Below, one piece after another: positions 8,466 through 16,480 of a stretch of 64,000 bases of DNA. This DNA comes from Brevibacterium marinum. Lineage in GTDB: Bacteria; Actinomycetota; Actinomycetes; Actinomycetales; Brevibacteriaceae. The position numbers and the translations under genes were made by a program. The notes under the pieces were generated by a model. The model saw only the letters and a program-made list of their open reading frames with translations, made no database searches and was not told the DNA's origin. Position 1 is the first letter of the stretch, and each line of letters opens with the position of its first letter. Location: positions 806,001 through 870,000 of the forward strand of contig NZ_JAATJN010000001.1 in NCBI RefSeq assembly GCF_011927955.1. The letters are read 5' to 3'.

Positions 8466-10407
8466 GATGTACGTCGTCGCGACCGCCGGCCACGTCGATC
8501 ACGGGAAGTCCACCCTGGTCAACGCCCTGACCGGCATGGAACCCGACCGCTGGGCCGAGGAGAGGAAGCGAGGCCTGACGATCGACCTCGGCTTCGCCTG
8601 GACGACCCTGCCATCCGGACGGGAACTCGCGTTCGTCGACGTGCCCGGGCATGAGAAGTTCCTCGCGAACATGCTCGCCGGTGTCGGCCCGGCCCCGATC
8701 GTGTGCCTCGTCGTCGCCGCCGACAAGGGCTGGCAGGCCCAGTCGAGCGACCACCGGGACGCGATCGCCGCTCTCGGGATCACCCGTGGGCTCGTCGTCA
8801 TCACCCGTGCGGACATCGCCCCCGAATCGGTCGCCGCGACCGAAGCCGAAGTCCGAGTCCAACTGCAGGGCACACCGCTGGCCGATGCCCCTGTGCTCAC
8901 CGTCTCCGCAACGACTCGGGATGGTCTCGAGAATCTCGTCGCAACGCTCGACGCAGTCACCGCCGAGGCGCCGGCACCCGATTCCGAGGCCCGCCTGCGG
9001 TTGTGGGTCGACCGCGCCTTCACGATCACGGGCGCCGGCACCGTCGTCACCGGCACGCTCACCGCCGGAACTCTGCGCACGGGCGACCGCCTGCGCTTCG
9101 TCGGTGAGACCACCTCGGACTCGACCGCAGTCCGGGGGCTGCAGAGTCGGAATTCCTCCGCCGAGGTGGTCGTCCCCAGCGCTCGTGTCGCCGTCAACCT
9201 GCGCGACGTCGCGGCCGACGACATCCACCGCGGCGACGCCCTCATCGCCGCTGATTCGTGGCCGATCGTCGAGGTCATCGACGTGCGCCGCACCATGGGT
9301 CAGCCACTCGACGAGGGAGTCCACGGACTCATGCTCCACATCGGAACCGCGGCCGTGCCCGTGCACATGCGGCCCTTCGACGCCGACCACGCCCGACTGA
9401 CCTTGGATCGTCCGCTGCCGCTGCAGGTCACCGACCGGATCGTGCTGCGCAGCCCCGGCAGCCGCATTGTCTTCGCCGGAGTCGTCATCCTCGACGTCGA
9501 GCCGCCGGAGCTCGGCCGCAGAGGTGCAGGCACCCGGCGTGCCCGTGAACTGACCGGTCGACCTGAGACCGGAGACATCCTCGCCGAGGTGGCCCGTCGC
9601 GGCGCCGTCGAACGGACACAATTGGAGCGCTTCGGTCTGTGCGTGCCCGAGGTGGTGTCTGAGACGGTGTCCGATCCTGTGGCCGATGGCGAGACGACCG
9701 CCGGATTCGCCACCGCCGGCGAATCCGGCGGCTTGCCCGATGACATTGAGGAGGTGGCCGGCGGGTGGCTCGTCCACCGCCCGACGCTGAATACGTGGGT
9801 CACAGCCGCACAGAAGGCTGTGAGGACGCGGCTGGCAGCGGAACCTCTGGCGGCCGGTGTTGCGGAGAAGGCACTGGCCGAGGAGCTGCGACGCTTCGAC
9901 CCTGCTCTGCCTGACGCCGCACTGTCGCGCGGAAGCCGGGGTGGCACGCGTGGCGGGGGAGCCGGCTACAGCCAGGAGCTCGTGGCCGCGATCGCCTCCC
10001 GCGCCGGCCTCGAAACGGTCAGGGGTATGGTTCGCCCGCCCGGACACACTGCTGATCTCGGCCCCGCCGAGCCCGGCGTCGCCGAACTCGAACGCCGCCT
10101 GAGCGTCAACCCCTTCGCCGCACCTGAGGCCGACGACCTGCGAGAACTCCGACTGGGAGTGCGGGAGCTCGCGGTCGCCGAATCCGCGGGACGGCTCCTG
10201 CGCCTCGGCGACGGTGTGGTTGTCTCACCGCGGACACCGGCACAGGCGATGAGACTGCTCGCGGGACTGGATCAGCCGTTCACGACCAGCGCGGCGAGGA
10301 AGGCCCTGGGCACCACACGTCGCGTCGTCATTCCGCTGCTCGAGCACCTCGACGGTCGCGGCTGGACCCGCCGCATCGACAACACAACACGCGAGGTCGT
10401 GCGGTAG
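8458..10407 (+). CDS. selB: Selenocysteine-specific elongation factor SelB
   Basis: A 649-residue GTPase that carries Sec-tRNA(Sec) to ribosomes stalled at UGA and recognises the SECIS hairpin in the mRNA. The N-terminal G domain starts at once with the P-loop GHVDHGKST and continues with G3 DVPGHEKF. Domains II and III follow (AFTITGAGTVVTGTL). The C-terminal third is the winged-helix SECIS-binding region, ending in FTTSAARKALGTTRRVVIPL. The ATG at 8458 overlaps the selA stop; an alternative is ATG 8467. Frame is open further upstream, but everything before 8458 is selA read in another frame. Length is a little above the E. coli 614, with an Ala/Gly-rich insert near residue 495. Confidence 0.95.
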   Translation: MPEMYVVATAGHVDHGKSTLVNALTGMEPDRWAEERKRGLTIDLGFAWTTLPSGRELAFVDVPGHEKFLANMLAGVGPAPIVCLVVAADKGWQAQSSDHRDAIAALGITRGLVVITRADIAPESVAATEAEVRVQLQGTPLADAPVLTVSATTRDGLENLVATLDAVTAEAPAPDSEARLRLWVDRAFTITGAGTVVTGTLTAGTLRTGDRLRFVGETTSDSTAVRGLQSRNSSAEVVVPSARVAVNLRDVAADDIHRGDALIAADSWPIVEVIDVRRTMGQPLDEGVHGLMLHIGTAAVPVHMRPFDADHARLTLDRPLPLQVTDRIVLRSPGSRIVFAGVVILDVEPPELGRRGAGTRRARELTGRPETGDILAEVARRGAVERTQLERFGLCVPEVVSETVSDPVADGETTAGFATAGESGGLPDDIEEVAGGWLVHRPTLNTWVTAAQKAVRTRLAAEPLAAGVAEKALAEELRRFDPALPDAALSRGSRGGTRGGGAGYSQELVAAIASRAGLETVRGMVRPPGHTADLGPAEPGVAELERRLSVNPFAAPEADDLRELRLGVRELAVAESAGRLLRLGDGVVVSPRTPAQAMRLLAGLDQPFTTSAARKALGTTRRVVIPLLEHLDGRGWTRRIDNTTREVVR

Positions 10408-10797
10408 GGCCGGAATGAGGTCGGCGGTCGGAATGAAGGACTGGACGGCTCCGGCGGCATCGGCTGCCTGAGCGGAGCCTGACCCACTCCTGCGAGTGAT
10501 CCGATGGGCGGACCGAGACCCAGGTCACGGACTCGTGAGAGCGGCGCATAGGGCCGCGGAGCACCCAAGGAATTCTGAACATATTCTCACGAATCCTCAC
10601 CGATTCGTGGCGGCGAGAGTAAGCCACCTATGAGCCTCTCTGCATTGAACCGACTTCCTGTGTCCGACAGTGTGGTGTGTGGCGATTACCGGAGCACCTC
10701 CCTGTGCCGAAAGCAGGAGACTGACATGTGCCGAATTCGGGAACCAGACATTCGCCTTCCGGGCCGCTCGCCCGATCCAACACGAAAGTGAGAATTG
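10408..10797. other. 390-bp spacer, no gene recognised
   Basis: No convincing coding sequence here. The right half (about 10570-10790) is the leader of the secreted lysozyme-like gene at 10798. It is long enough to hold an RNA switch. I looked for the c-di-AMP (ydaO) riboswitch, which often precedes actinobacterial cell-wall hydrolases, and could not match its conserved core. No clear terminator follows selB. Confidence 0.4.
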
Positions 10798-11406
10798 ATG
10801 AGAAGCGTGCGCACATTTGCGGTGACTGCACTGTCCGCTGCCGTCATCGCGGGGGGCCTTTCCCTGGCGGCGGCGACCTCGGCCTCGGCCGATCCGATCA
10901 CAGGGGCCGTCGACCAGCCGAGCGACAATGCCTCGGGCCCCGGTCAGCACCAGGGTGACACCGCGGCCGCGGGCATCGACGATCCGGAGGAGCTCAGCTC
11001 CGAGCAGATCGACAATGCACGCACCATCATCGGCGTCGGCAAGGGCGCGGAGCTGTCTGAGAAGGCGCAGAAGATCGCCGTGATGACCGCACTGCAGGAG
11101 TCGAGCCTGCAGAACCTCGACGGTGGGGATCGCGACTCAGCCGGCGCGTTCCAACAGCGTCCCTCGATGAGATGGGGATCGATCGCACAGGTGACGGATC
11201 CCGTCTTCGCCTCGAAGTCGTTCTATGGTGTCAATCCCGACAGCCCCAACCCGGGCCTCACCCAGATCGACAACTGGGAGGGCATCGACCCGGGTGAAGC
11301 CGCCCAGGACGTGCAGGCATCGGCCTACCCCGACGAGTATGCGAAGTGGGAACCGTTGGCCGAGCAGCTCGTCGACGACAACCAGGACGTCGACGACATC
11401 GAATGA
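10798..11406 (+). CDS. Secreted lysozyme/transglycosylase-like protein (paralogue 1)
   Basis: A 202-residue exported protein. Residues 1-32 are a classical signal peptide with a VRTFAVTALSAAVIAGG core and probable cleavage after ASA. A disordered Asp/Gly/Gln-rich linker follows. The folded part from about residue 70 contains AVMTALQESSLQNL and SAGAFQQRPSMRWGS, the pattern of actinobacterial transglycosylase-like domains in which the Glu of LQESS is the likely catalytic acid and the (G/A)xFQQR stretch lines the cleft. Its likely place is the cell wall, acting on peptidoglycan. The start is ATG 10798; a TTG precedes it by one codon. It is a close paralogue of the gene at 12712, sharing the core and the C-terminal (D/E)NQDVD motif. 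Confidence 0.75.
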   Translation: MRSVRTFAVTALSAAVIAGGLSLAAATSASADPITGAVDQPSDNASGPGQHQGDTAAAGIDDPEELSSEQIDNARTIIGVGKGAELSEKAQKIAVMTALQESSLQNLDGGDRDSAGAFQQRPSMRWGSIAQVTDPVFASKSFYGVNPDSPNPGLTQIDNWEGIDPGEAAQDVQASAYPDEYAKWEPLAEQLVDDNQDVDDIE

Positions 11407-11429
11407 GTTTCGGATCCGACCCGCCTCCG

Positions 11430-11536
11430 GACCACTTCGGGGTCGGCTGCTGACCACCTCCGGCCCGGCCCGACCACCTCGGGGCCGGCTGCTGACCACC
11501 TCCGGCCCGGCTCCCGACCACTTCGGGGTCGGGCCG
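11430..11536. repeat. Tandem repeat, 42-44-bp units (2.5 copies)
   Basis: Units begin at 11430, 11472 and 11516 with GACCACYTCGGGGYCGG. Each full unit contains an internal half-copy (GACCACCTCCGGCCCGG). The array starts 24 bases after the stop of the lysozyme-like gene and can also fold on itself because GGCC-rich blocks face each other. It could act as a terminator or simply be a minisatellite. Confidence 0.85.
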
Positions 11537-11620
11537 GAGTCCGTCAGCTGGGCGGAGGACGGGCTGTCCAGCGGCCTGCGAACGAGAAGTGGACTCGTCG
11601 CCCGTCGCTCCGACAGCACC

Positions 11621-12448
11621 TCACGGGAGGTGGTTCGTCAGGGAGTCGGCGATGATCGCCTGCATCGCCCGTGCCGTCCGGCCGCGCCACTGCCCACGAG
11701 GCGGGACTGTCGGTATCGCGTCGCCATGTAGATGGGCGAGGGCGACCGCGACGATGCGGGAGTGCGCGGGGAATTCCTCGAGTGCATGGAGCGCGGCGGC
11801 CTCCTTGCTGAGGATCTCCCCGGTCAGAAGCGTGTGATGCATGCGGGCCGGTCCGAGTAGGCACCATTCCACACCACTGGCGGTAAGCCTCCGTCTGCCA
11901 CTGCTCACACTCTCGGCAAGCGGAGCCCAGTATTCGCGAAGATTGTCCGCCACCCAGTTCCGAAGCGCACCGGGCTCCGGGTCGAGACCCCACTCGGAGA
12001 CGTCCTTGCCGAGGACAGAGATGCCGCCGTCGACGAGCTCCTTCCAGATCACCGGATTGACGTCGAAGGCGCCGCGAGGCTCGAAGATCTCACCGACGTG
12101 TGAGGCGATCGCTCGGATCTCGGTCACCGGTCGTGCGAGCTCGGACTCCCATACGAACACGGTGTTGCAGCATGCGCTGAAGCCCATCCCACGTGCTGCA
12201 CGCATGGTCAGGCGGGGCAGTTGGGAGAGGTGCAGGACCCTCAGGCGTGCCATGAGGCTGCGGTGCTGCCTCCACTCATCGCTGAGTACGGAGACGAGGT
12301 CGATATCGCTGCGACCCGGACGGTAGGCGCCGAGGGCGGTTGAACCGCTGACTGCGCACGCGGTGAGTGCACCCGGCATCAGTCGATCGGCGCTGCGCAG
12401 ATACGATCCGACAGCGCGTGCTGCGTCCTTGGGCAGCAGTGAGTCCAT
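11621..12448 (-). CDS. Nucleotidyltransferase with AadA-like C-terminal domain
   Basis: A 275-residue protein. The N-terminal polymerase-beta-type nucleotidyltransferase motif reads AVSGSTALGAYRPGRSDIDL: the GS signature followed by two aspartates (DID) that bind metal. The C-terminal half has the helical layout of the DUF4111 domain that follows it in aminoglycoside adenylyltransferases of the ANT(3'')/ANT(9) type. It may adenylylate a small molecule, but resistance function cannot be claimed from sequence. The gene is on the opposite strand between two lysozyme-like paralogues, as if inserted between the two copies of a duplicated gene. Confidence 0.75.
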   Translation of the reverse strand: MDSLLPKDAARAVGSYLRSADRLMPGALTACAVSGSTALGAYRPGRSDIDLVSVLSDEWRQHRSLMARLRVLHLSQLPRLTMRAARGMGFSACCNTVFVWESELARPVTEIRAIASHVGEIFEPRGAFDVNPVIWKELVDGGISVLGKDVSEWGLDPEPGALRNWVADNLREYWAPLAESVSSGRRRLTASGVEWCLLGPARMHHTLLTGEILSKEAAALHALEEFPAHSRIVAVALAHLHGDAIPTVPPRGQWRGRTARAMQAIIADSLTNHLP

Positions 12449-12711
12449 GGAGCAAGACTACTTCCTCGAACATCGGTCCTCATTGCCTCGCCGGGGACTG
12501 CGATGCGAGCTCGACACGCCGCAGATACCCCGTAATTCAACTCCCGTTGATGTCGTATTCGTTGCAGGTGACTTTGTCTCTTCGAGAGGCTGGACCATGA
12601 GAGCGCAAGAAGTCGGTCGTGTGTTCCTCTGCTGAAAGGAATCCGGTCACGCCGTTCGCTCGAGACAACTAACATTGCTCTTTACGCCAGACACCAGGAG
12701 AATCAGAACCG

Positions 12712-13278
12712 ATGAAACTCGCACGGGCAATAGCAGTGACCACCCTTTCAGCTGTCCTCGTCGCCGGCGGTTCCTCTGCGGCGAACGCGACGTCGCAGGA
12801 GACCCCCTCCAGCAGCACGGCACTGAACGGCGGCCAAGTCACCGACACCCAGGACACCGGCCAGCTCACGCAAGCCCAGGTCGACAACGCACGCACCATC
12901 ATTGCTGTCGGCAAAGGTTCTGAACTGTCGACCCAGGCGCAGAAGATCGCCGTCATGACAGCTCTGCAGGAGTCGAGCCTGCGTAATCTCGACGACGGCG
13001 ACAAGGACTCGGCCGGCTTGTTCCAGCAGCGCCCGTCCTTTGATTGGGGCACCTCGGAGCAGGTCACAGACCCGGTGTACGCGTCGAAGTCCTTCTATGG
13101 AGTCAACCCGTCCTGCCCGAATCCGGGCCTGCTCCAGATCGAGGGCTGGAAGACGATGGATCCTGGTGAGGCAGCTCAGGCGGTGCAGGGCTCGGGACAC
13201 CCCGACGCCTATGACAAATGGGAAACCCTTGCTGCGGAGCTTGTCGACGAGAATCAGGACGTCGACCCCATCGGCTGA
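12712..13278 (+). CDS. Secreted lysozyme/transglycosylase-like protein (paralogue 2)
   Basis: A 188-residue exported protein. It has a signal peptide of about 27 residues (MKLARAIAVTTLSAVLVAGG, cleavage after ANA), a short polar linker, then the same globular core as the gene at 10798: DNARTIIAVGKGSELS, AVMTALQESSLRNL and SAGLFQQRPSFDWGT. The proposed catalytic glutamate in LQESS is kept. Differences lie mainly in the linker and in NPSCPNPG, where paralogue 1 has NPDSPNPG. The GGAG-like sequence ahead of ATG 12712 is a reasonable ribosome-binding site. Function as a peptidoglycan-cleaving enzyme is inferred from the domain pattern only. Confidence 0.75.
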   Translation: MKLARAIAVTTLSAVLVAGGSSAANATSQETPSSSTALNGGQVTDTQDTGQLTQAQVDNARTIIAVGKGSELSTQAQKIAVMTALQESSLRNLDDGDKDSAGLFQQRPSFDWGTSEQVTDPVYASKSFYGVNPSCPNPGLLQIEGWKTMDPGEAAQAVQGSGHPDAYDKWETLAAELVDENQDVDPIG

Positions 13279-13300
13279 CGAGCCGACATTGATTCGACCC

Positions 13301-13372
13301 TGCCGTCACGGCATCCGCTGCCGTTTCGGCACCCGCAGCCGTCTCGGCGCCCGCTGCAGTCTCGGCACCCGC
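13301..13372. repeat. Tandem repeat, four 18-bp units
   Basis: Four 18-base units starting at 13301, 13319, 13337 and 13355, consensus TGCCGTYTCGGCACCCGC. The array begins 22 bases after the stop of paralogue 2. Confidence 0.9.
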
Positions 13373-13417
13373 TGGGCGTACGTGCTCAGGTAGAGTACAA
13401 AAGCTCTACGTGGGCAT

Positions 13418-13487
13418 CTACGCCTAGCGGTTACGGAGCTGTTCACCGTGAGCTCCTACGCACAGCGGTTGCGGAGCTGTTCACCGT
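13418..13487. repeat. Direct repeat, two 32-bp units, period 38
   Basis: Copies at 13418-13449 and 13456-13487 agree at 29 of 32 positions (shared core CGGAGCTGTTCACCGT). It lies between convergent genes (lysozyme-like paralogue 2 and the M20 amidohydrolase), adjacent to the 18-bp array. Confidence 0.85.
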
Positions 13488-13499
13488 CACGCCGCGCGG

Positions 13500-14762
13500 T
13501 CAGCCCAGCGCGCCACCGGCCAGTCGACGAACCACCTCGGTGAGGTGATGCAGGCCCGAGACGAGGTCCTCGTCCTTCGTGAACTCCTGGAGGCTGTGGG
13601 AGACCCCGCCGACGCTGGGAACGAACAGCATCACCGTGGGCACGGAGTCCTTCATGTTCGTCGAGTCGTGCCCGGCCACGGTCATCACCCGCGCCGAGGC
13701 GAGTCCCAGGTCCTCGGCCGCTGACCGTGCCAGCTCGACCCCGTCCTCGGAGTACGGGTTCTGCTCCCAACTGTGTTCGGCGACGATATCGATCTCGACG
13801 CCGACCTCCTCGCGCACCTTCGCGACAGTGGTCATGAGGGAATCATGGGCGGCGGCGATCACCTCGGCGCTGGCCGAACGCAGGTCGAGGAGCAGACCGA
13901 CCTCGCTGGCCACGACGACGGGAGAGTTCGGATAGACGTTGAGCTCACCGCAGGCGGTGTGCAGCGCTCCCGCATCGAACTCTTCGACGAGGTCACGGGC
14001 GGCGACCACGAGCCGGGCGGCGCCGAGAAGCGCATCGCGGCGATCGCTCATCAGGGTCGAGCCGCTGTGGGCCTGCTTCCCGGTGACGCGGAACTCGTAC
14101 TTGTGCGCGGCCCAGGTGGCATTGACGAGGCCGATCGTGACCCCGTCCTCTTCCATGCTGCGGCCCTGCTGGACGTGGATCTCGGCATAGGCGGCGATCT
14201 CGGGAGCGGTGAAGTCTCCGCGTTCGCCGATCGCGTCGAGCGCCTCGGCGACGGTGACGCCGTGCGGGTCGCTCGTGGCCAGTGCGGTCTCGAGTTCGGT
14301 CTTGCCGGTGAAGACGTTGCTGCCCATCATCGAGGGTTTGAAGCGTGAGCCCTCTTCGTTGAACCAGTTGACGACGGCGAGGTTGTACTTCGCCTTCGAC
14401 GGGTCGGCGCGCAGCTCGTCGGCGACGGCGAAGCAGGCGTGGGCCGAGGACATGACACCGTAGGCGCCGTCGAAGCGCCCTGCGGTGGGCTGTGAGTCCA
14501 TGTGCGAACCGGTGAGCACATACGGGGCGCCGGGGACGAGTTCGAGCATGCCGAACTGGTTGCCGATCGCATCCCGGTGAACCGTGAAGCCGTGCTCCTC
14601 GAGCAGCTCGGCGAACCATCTGCGCTGCTGGCCATCGGCCGCGCTCGCCGCCTGCCGGTCGACGCCGTTCGTGCCCTCGACGGCGCCGAAGCCCGAATGC
14701 ACGGACCAGTCGGCGAGGAATTCGTCGTCGCGATCCGAGCGTGTGGCGGGCGCTGTGGTCAT
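13500..14762 (-). CDS. M20 family amidohydrolase (allantoate amidohydrolase / N-carbamoyl-amino-acid hydrolase type)
   Basis: A 420-residue zinc hydrolase of the hydantoinase/carbamoylase subgroup of M20 peptidases. Metal-binding and dimer-interface landmarks are visible: TGSHMDSQPTAGRFDGAYGV, WFNEEGSRFKPSMMGS, AEIHVQQGRSME, and near the C-terminus GHDSTNM plus the histidine of GVSHSLQE. The family opens N-carbamoyl or allantoate amides to release ammonia and CO2. Start ATG 14762 is preceded by AAAGGA; the reading frame is open further upstream without a supported start. It lies downstream of an MHS transporter on the same strand, and a PucR-type regulator is divergent from that transporter, consistent with ureide or hydantoin-type nitrogen use. 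Confidence 0.88.
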   Translation of the reverse strand: MTTAPATRSDRDDEFLADWSVHSGFGAVEGTNGVDRQAASAADGQQRRWFAELLEEHGFTVHRDAIGNQFGMLELVPGAPYVLTGSHMDSQPTAGRFDGAYGVMSSAHACFAVADELRADPSKAKYNLAVVNWFNEEGSRFKPSMMGSNVFTGKTELETALATSDPHGVTVAEALDAIGERGDFTAPEIAAYAEIHVQQGRSMEEDGVTIGLVNATWAAHKYEFRVTGKQAHSGSTLMSDRRDALLGAARLVVAARDLVEEFDAGALHTACGELNVYPNSPVVVASEVGLLLDLRSASAEVIAAAHDSLMTTVAKVREEVGVEIDIVAEHSWEQNPYSEDGVELARSAAEDLGLASARVMTVAGHDSTNMKDSVPTVMLFVPSVGGVSHSLQEFTKDEDLVSGLHHLTEVVRRLAGGALG

Positions 14763-14974
14763 GATGGATCCTTTCGGTGATGCTGGGGAGTGCGGGACGG
14801 CGCGGATCGCCTCGCTTGCGGCACCCTCGGGTGTGGTGACGATGCGGTTGCCGACCGAGCGGAGAATGCTGGTGGGTCCTTCCACAGAACGTGGACCCTT
14901 CAACAGAAGCGAAAGCGAGAGATGGTGAGCGTGGGAGGTCGTGCTGATCGAAGCGGCTGCGGTGCCGACTGTTC

Positions 14975-16306
14975 TCAGTGCTTGAAACCGGGCAGGTCGA
15001 CGCTCAGGCGCGGCGCGACGTAGCCGGCGAAGGCCGTGAACAGGGACAGGAAGGCGAGCATCGCAGCGGCCGGCCACCAGTGATCGCCGGCCGAGGCGAC
15101 GAATCCGGTAGCGAGCAGCGGGATGAATCCGGAGAGCATTCCGGCCGCGTTCTGCGACATGCCCACACCGGTGTAGCGGGTGCTGGCCGGGAACAGACCG
15201 GTCATCACCGTGCCCGATGCGGCATAGGGCAGGGACAGCGTGCCCACGGCGATCGTCATCGCGACGACGACGAGCACGGGGATGCCGGATTCGAACATGA
15301 GGAAGGCGGGAACGGACACCACCGCCGAGGCGACTCCGCCCCAGAGGATGACCTTGCTGGCCCCGAACTTCGTTCCGAGAACCCCGCCCCAGATGAGGCA
15401 GAAGATCTCAACGGCGGCGGCGACCATGCTGCCCAACAGCAGAAGCGAGTCGTCGTAGCCGAGGATGTTGACGCCGTACCAGACGCAGAAGGCGGTGACG
15501 AGGTAGAAGCCGCCGACGCCGAGGAGGGCCGCGGCCATGCCGACGATGATCTGCTTCCAGCTGTCGCGGAACGTGGCGCGGATCGGGCTCTTCTCGACCT
15601 CACCGGACTCCTCGAGCTGGCGGAAGACCGGTGATTCCTCGAGGCGGCTGCGGATGTAGACGGCGACGAGCAGCAGCGGGATCGCGATGAGGAACGGGAT
15701 GCGCCAGCCCCAGGCGTTGAAGCTGTCCTGAGTGAGGATCAGTGTGAAGACGAAGAAGCCGCCTGAGGACAGAATCGTGCCGATGGGCGAGCCGATCTGG
15801 GGGATTGCGGCGTAGCGGGCACGCAGGTGCAGCGGGGCGTTCTCGACGACCAGCGTCATGGCTCCCGACCATTCTCCGCCGACGAACAGTCCCTGCAGGA
15901 TGCGCAGCAGCACGAGCAGCGCCGGGGCTGCGAATCCGATCGCGGCGTAGGTCGGCAGGGCGCCGATGAGGCCGGTGACGATGCCGATGCCGACGATCGT
16001 GACCATGAGGACGCGACGTCGTCCGACCTTGTCGCCGATGCGGCCGAAGATGAGTCCGCCGATGGGGCGGGCGGCGAGCCCGACGCCGAAGGTGGCGAAC
16101 GATGCCAGGGCGGCGGCGGTGGCGTTCTCGTTGGTGAAGTACTGGACGTTGAAGATGAGCGCGGCAGCGGCGCTGAAGAGGAAGAAGTCGTACCATTCGA
16201 GCGCGGTGCCCAACAGGGCTCCGAGCGCGACCTTGTTGGCGTCCTTGACGCTGAGTTCGTGGGTGGCGGTGTATTCCGTCGCCGCCGTGGGGTCGTTCAC
16301 GCTCAT
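14975..16306 (-). CDS. MFS transporter, metabolite:H+ symporter (MHS) type
   Basis: A 443-residue, 12-helix carrier. The first helix begins GALLGTALEWYDFFLF, the hallmark of the MHS/ShiA-ProP group, and GRIGDKVGRRRVL is the loop 2-3 signature of the superfamily. Start ATG 16306 follows GGAGA; an in-frame ATG at 16363 lacks a good ribosome-binding site. The gene precedes the M20 hydrolase on the same strand (212-base gap) and is divergent from a PucR-type regulator, so it probably imports the substrate that the hydrolase cleaves. Family certain, substrate inferred. Confidence 0.88.
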   Translation of the reverse strand: MSVNDPTAATEYTATHELSVKDANKVALGALLGTALEWYDFFLFSAAAALIFNVQYFTNENATAAALASFATFGVGLAARPIGGLIFGRIGDKVGRRRVLMVTIVGIGIVTGLIGALPTYAAIGFAAPALLVLLRILQGLFVGGEWSGAMTLVVENAPLHLRARYAAIPQIGSPIGTILSSGGFFVFTLILTQDSFNAWGWRIPFLIAIPLLLVAVYIRSRLEESPVFRQLEESGEVEKSPIRATFRDSWKQIIVGMAAALLGVGGFYLVTAFCVWYGVNILGYDDSLLLLGSMVAAAVEIFCLIWGGVLGTKFGASKVILWGGVASAVVSVPAFLMFESGIPVLVVVAMTIAVGTLSLPYAASGTVMTGLFPASTRYTGVGMSQNAAGMLSGFIPLLATGFVASAGDHWWPAAAMLAFLSLFTAFAGYVAPRLSVDLPGFKH

Positions 16307-16374
16307 GTCTCTCTCCGTCGAGTGCAGTACTGGGTCGGTGGGGCATTCGGATCGGTCGGTCATGCAACCGGCAA

Positions 16375-16466
16375 TTCAGAACACTACAGAGTGACATCGC
16401 ACGATTCCGAGAGCTTTCTGCCCTCGATTATGCGACTCGAATTGTGCATCTGCACAGTGTTCTGAA
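16375..16466. promoter_or_regulatory. Widely spaced perfect inverted repeat in the MHS/PucR spacer
   Basis: TTCAGAACACT (16375-16385) and its exact complement AGTGTTCTGAA (16456-16466) are separated by 70 bases. The right arm lies 14 bases before the PucR start, and the left arm 69 bases before the MHS start. The pair probably holds two binding sites for the regulator in opposite orientation, possibly with looping. Confidence 0.5.
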
Positions 16467-16480
16467 CATAGTCTAGGACC

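Noticed and set aside
6723..10047. Two long minus-strand frames (578 and 594 codons) opposite selA and selB
   Set aside because: Arg/Gly/Asp-rich shadows without motifs; the opposite strand is clearly selA and selB.
10408..10797. c-di-AMP (ydaO-type) riboswitch before the lysozyme-like gene
   Set aside because: The genomic context is right, but I could not find the conserved core segments or the pseudoknot partners.
16456..16480. Left arm of a longer transposon end, suggested by the 11-bp inverted repeat
   Set aside because: No transposase or target duplication surrounds it, and it lies neatly in a regulator/target spacer, so an operator pair is the simpler reading.
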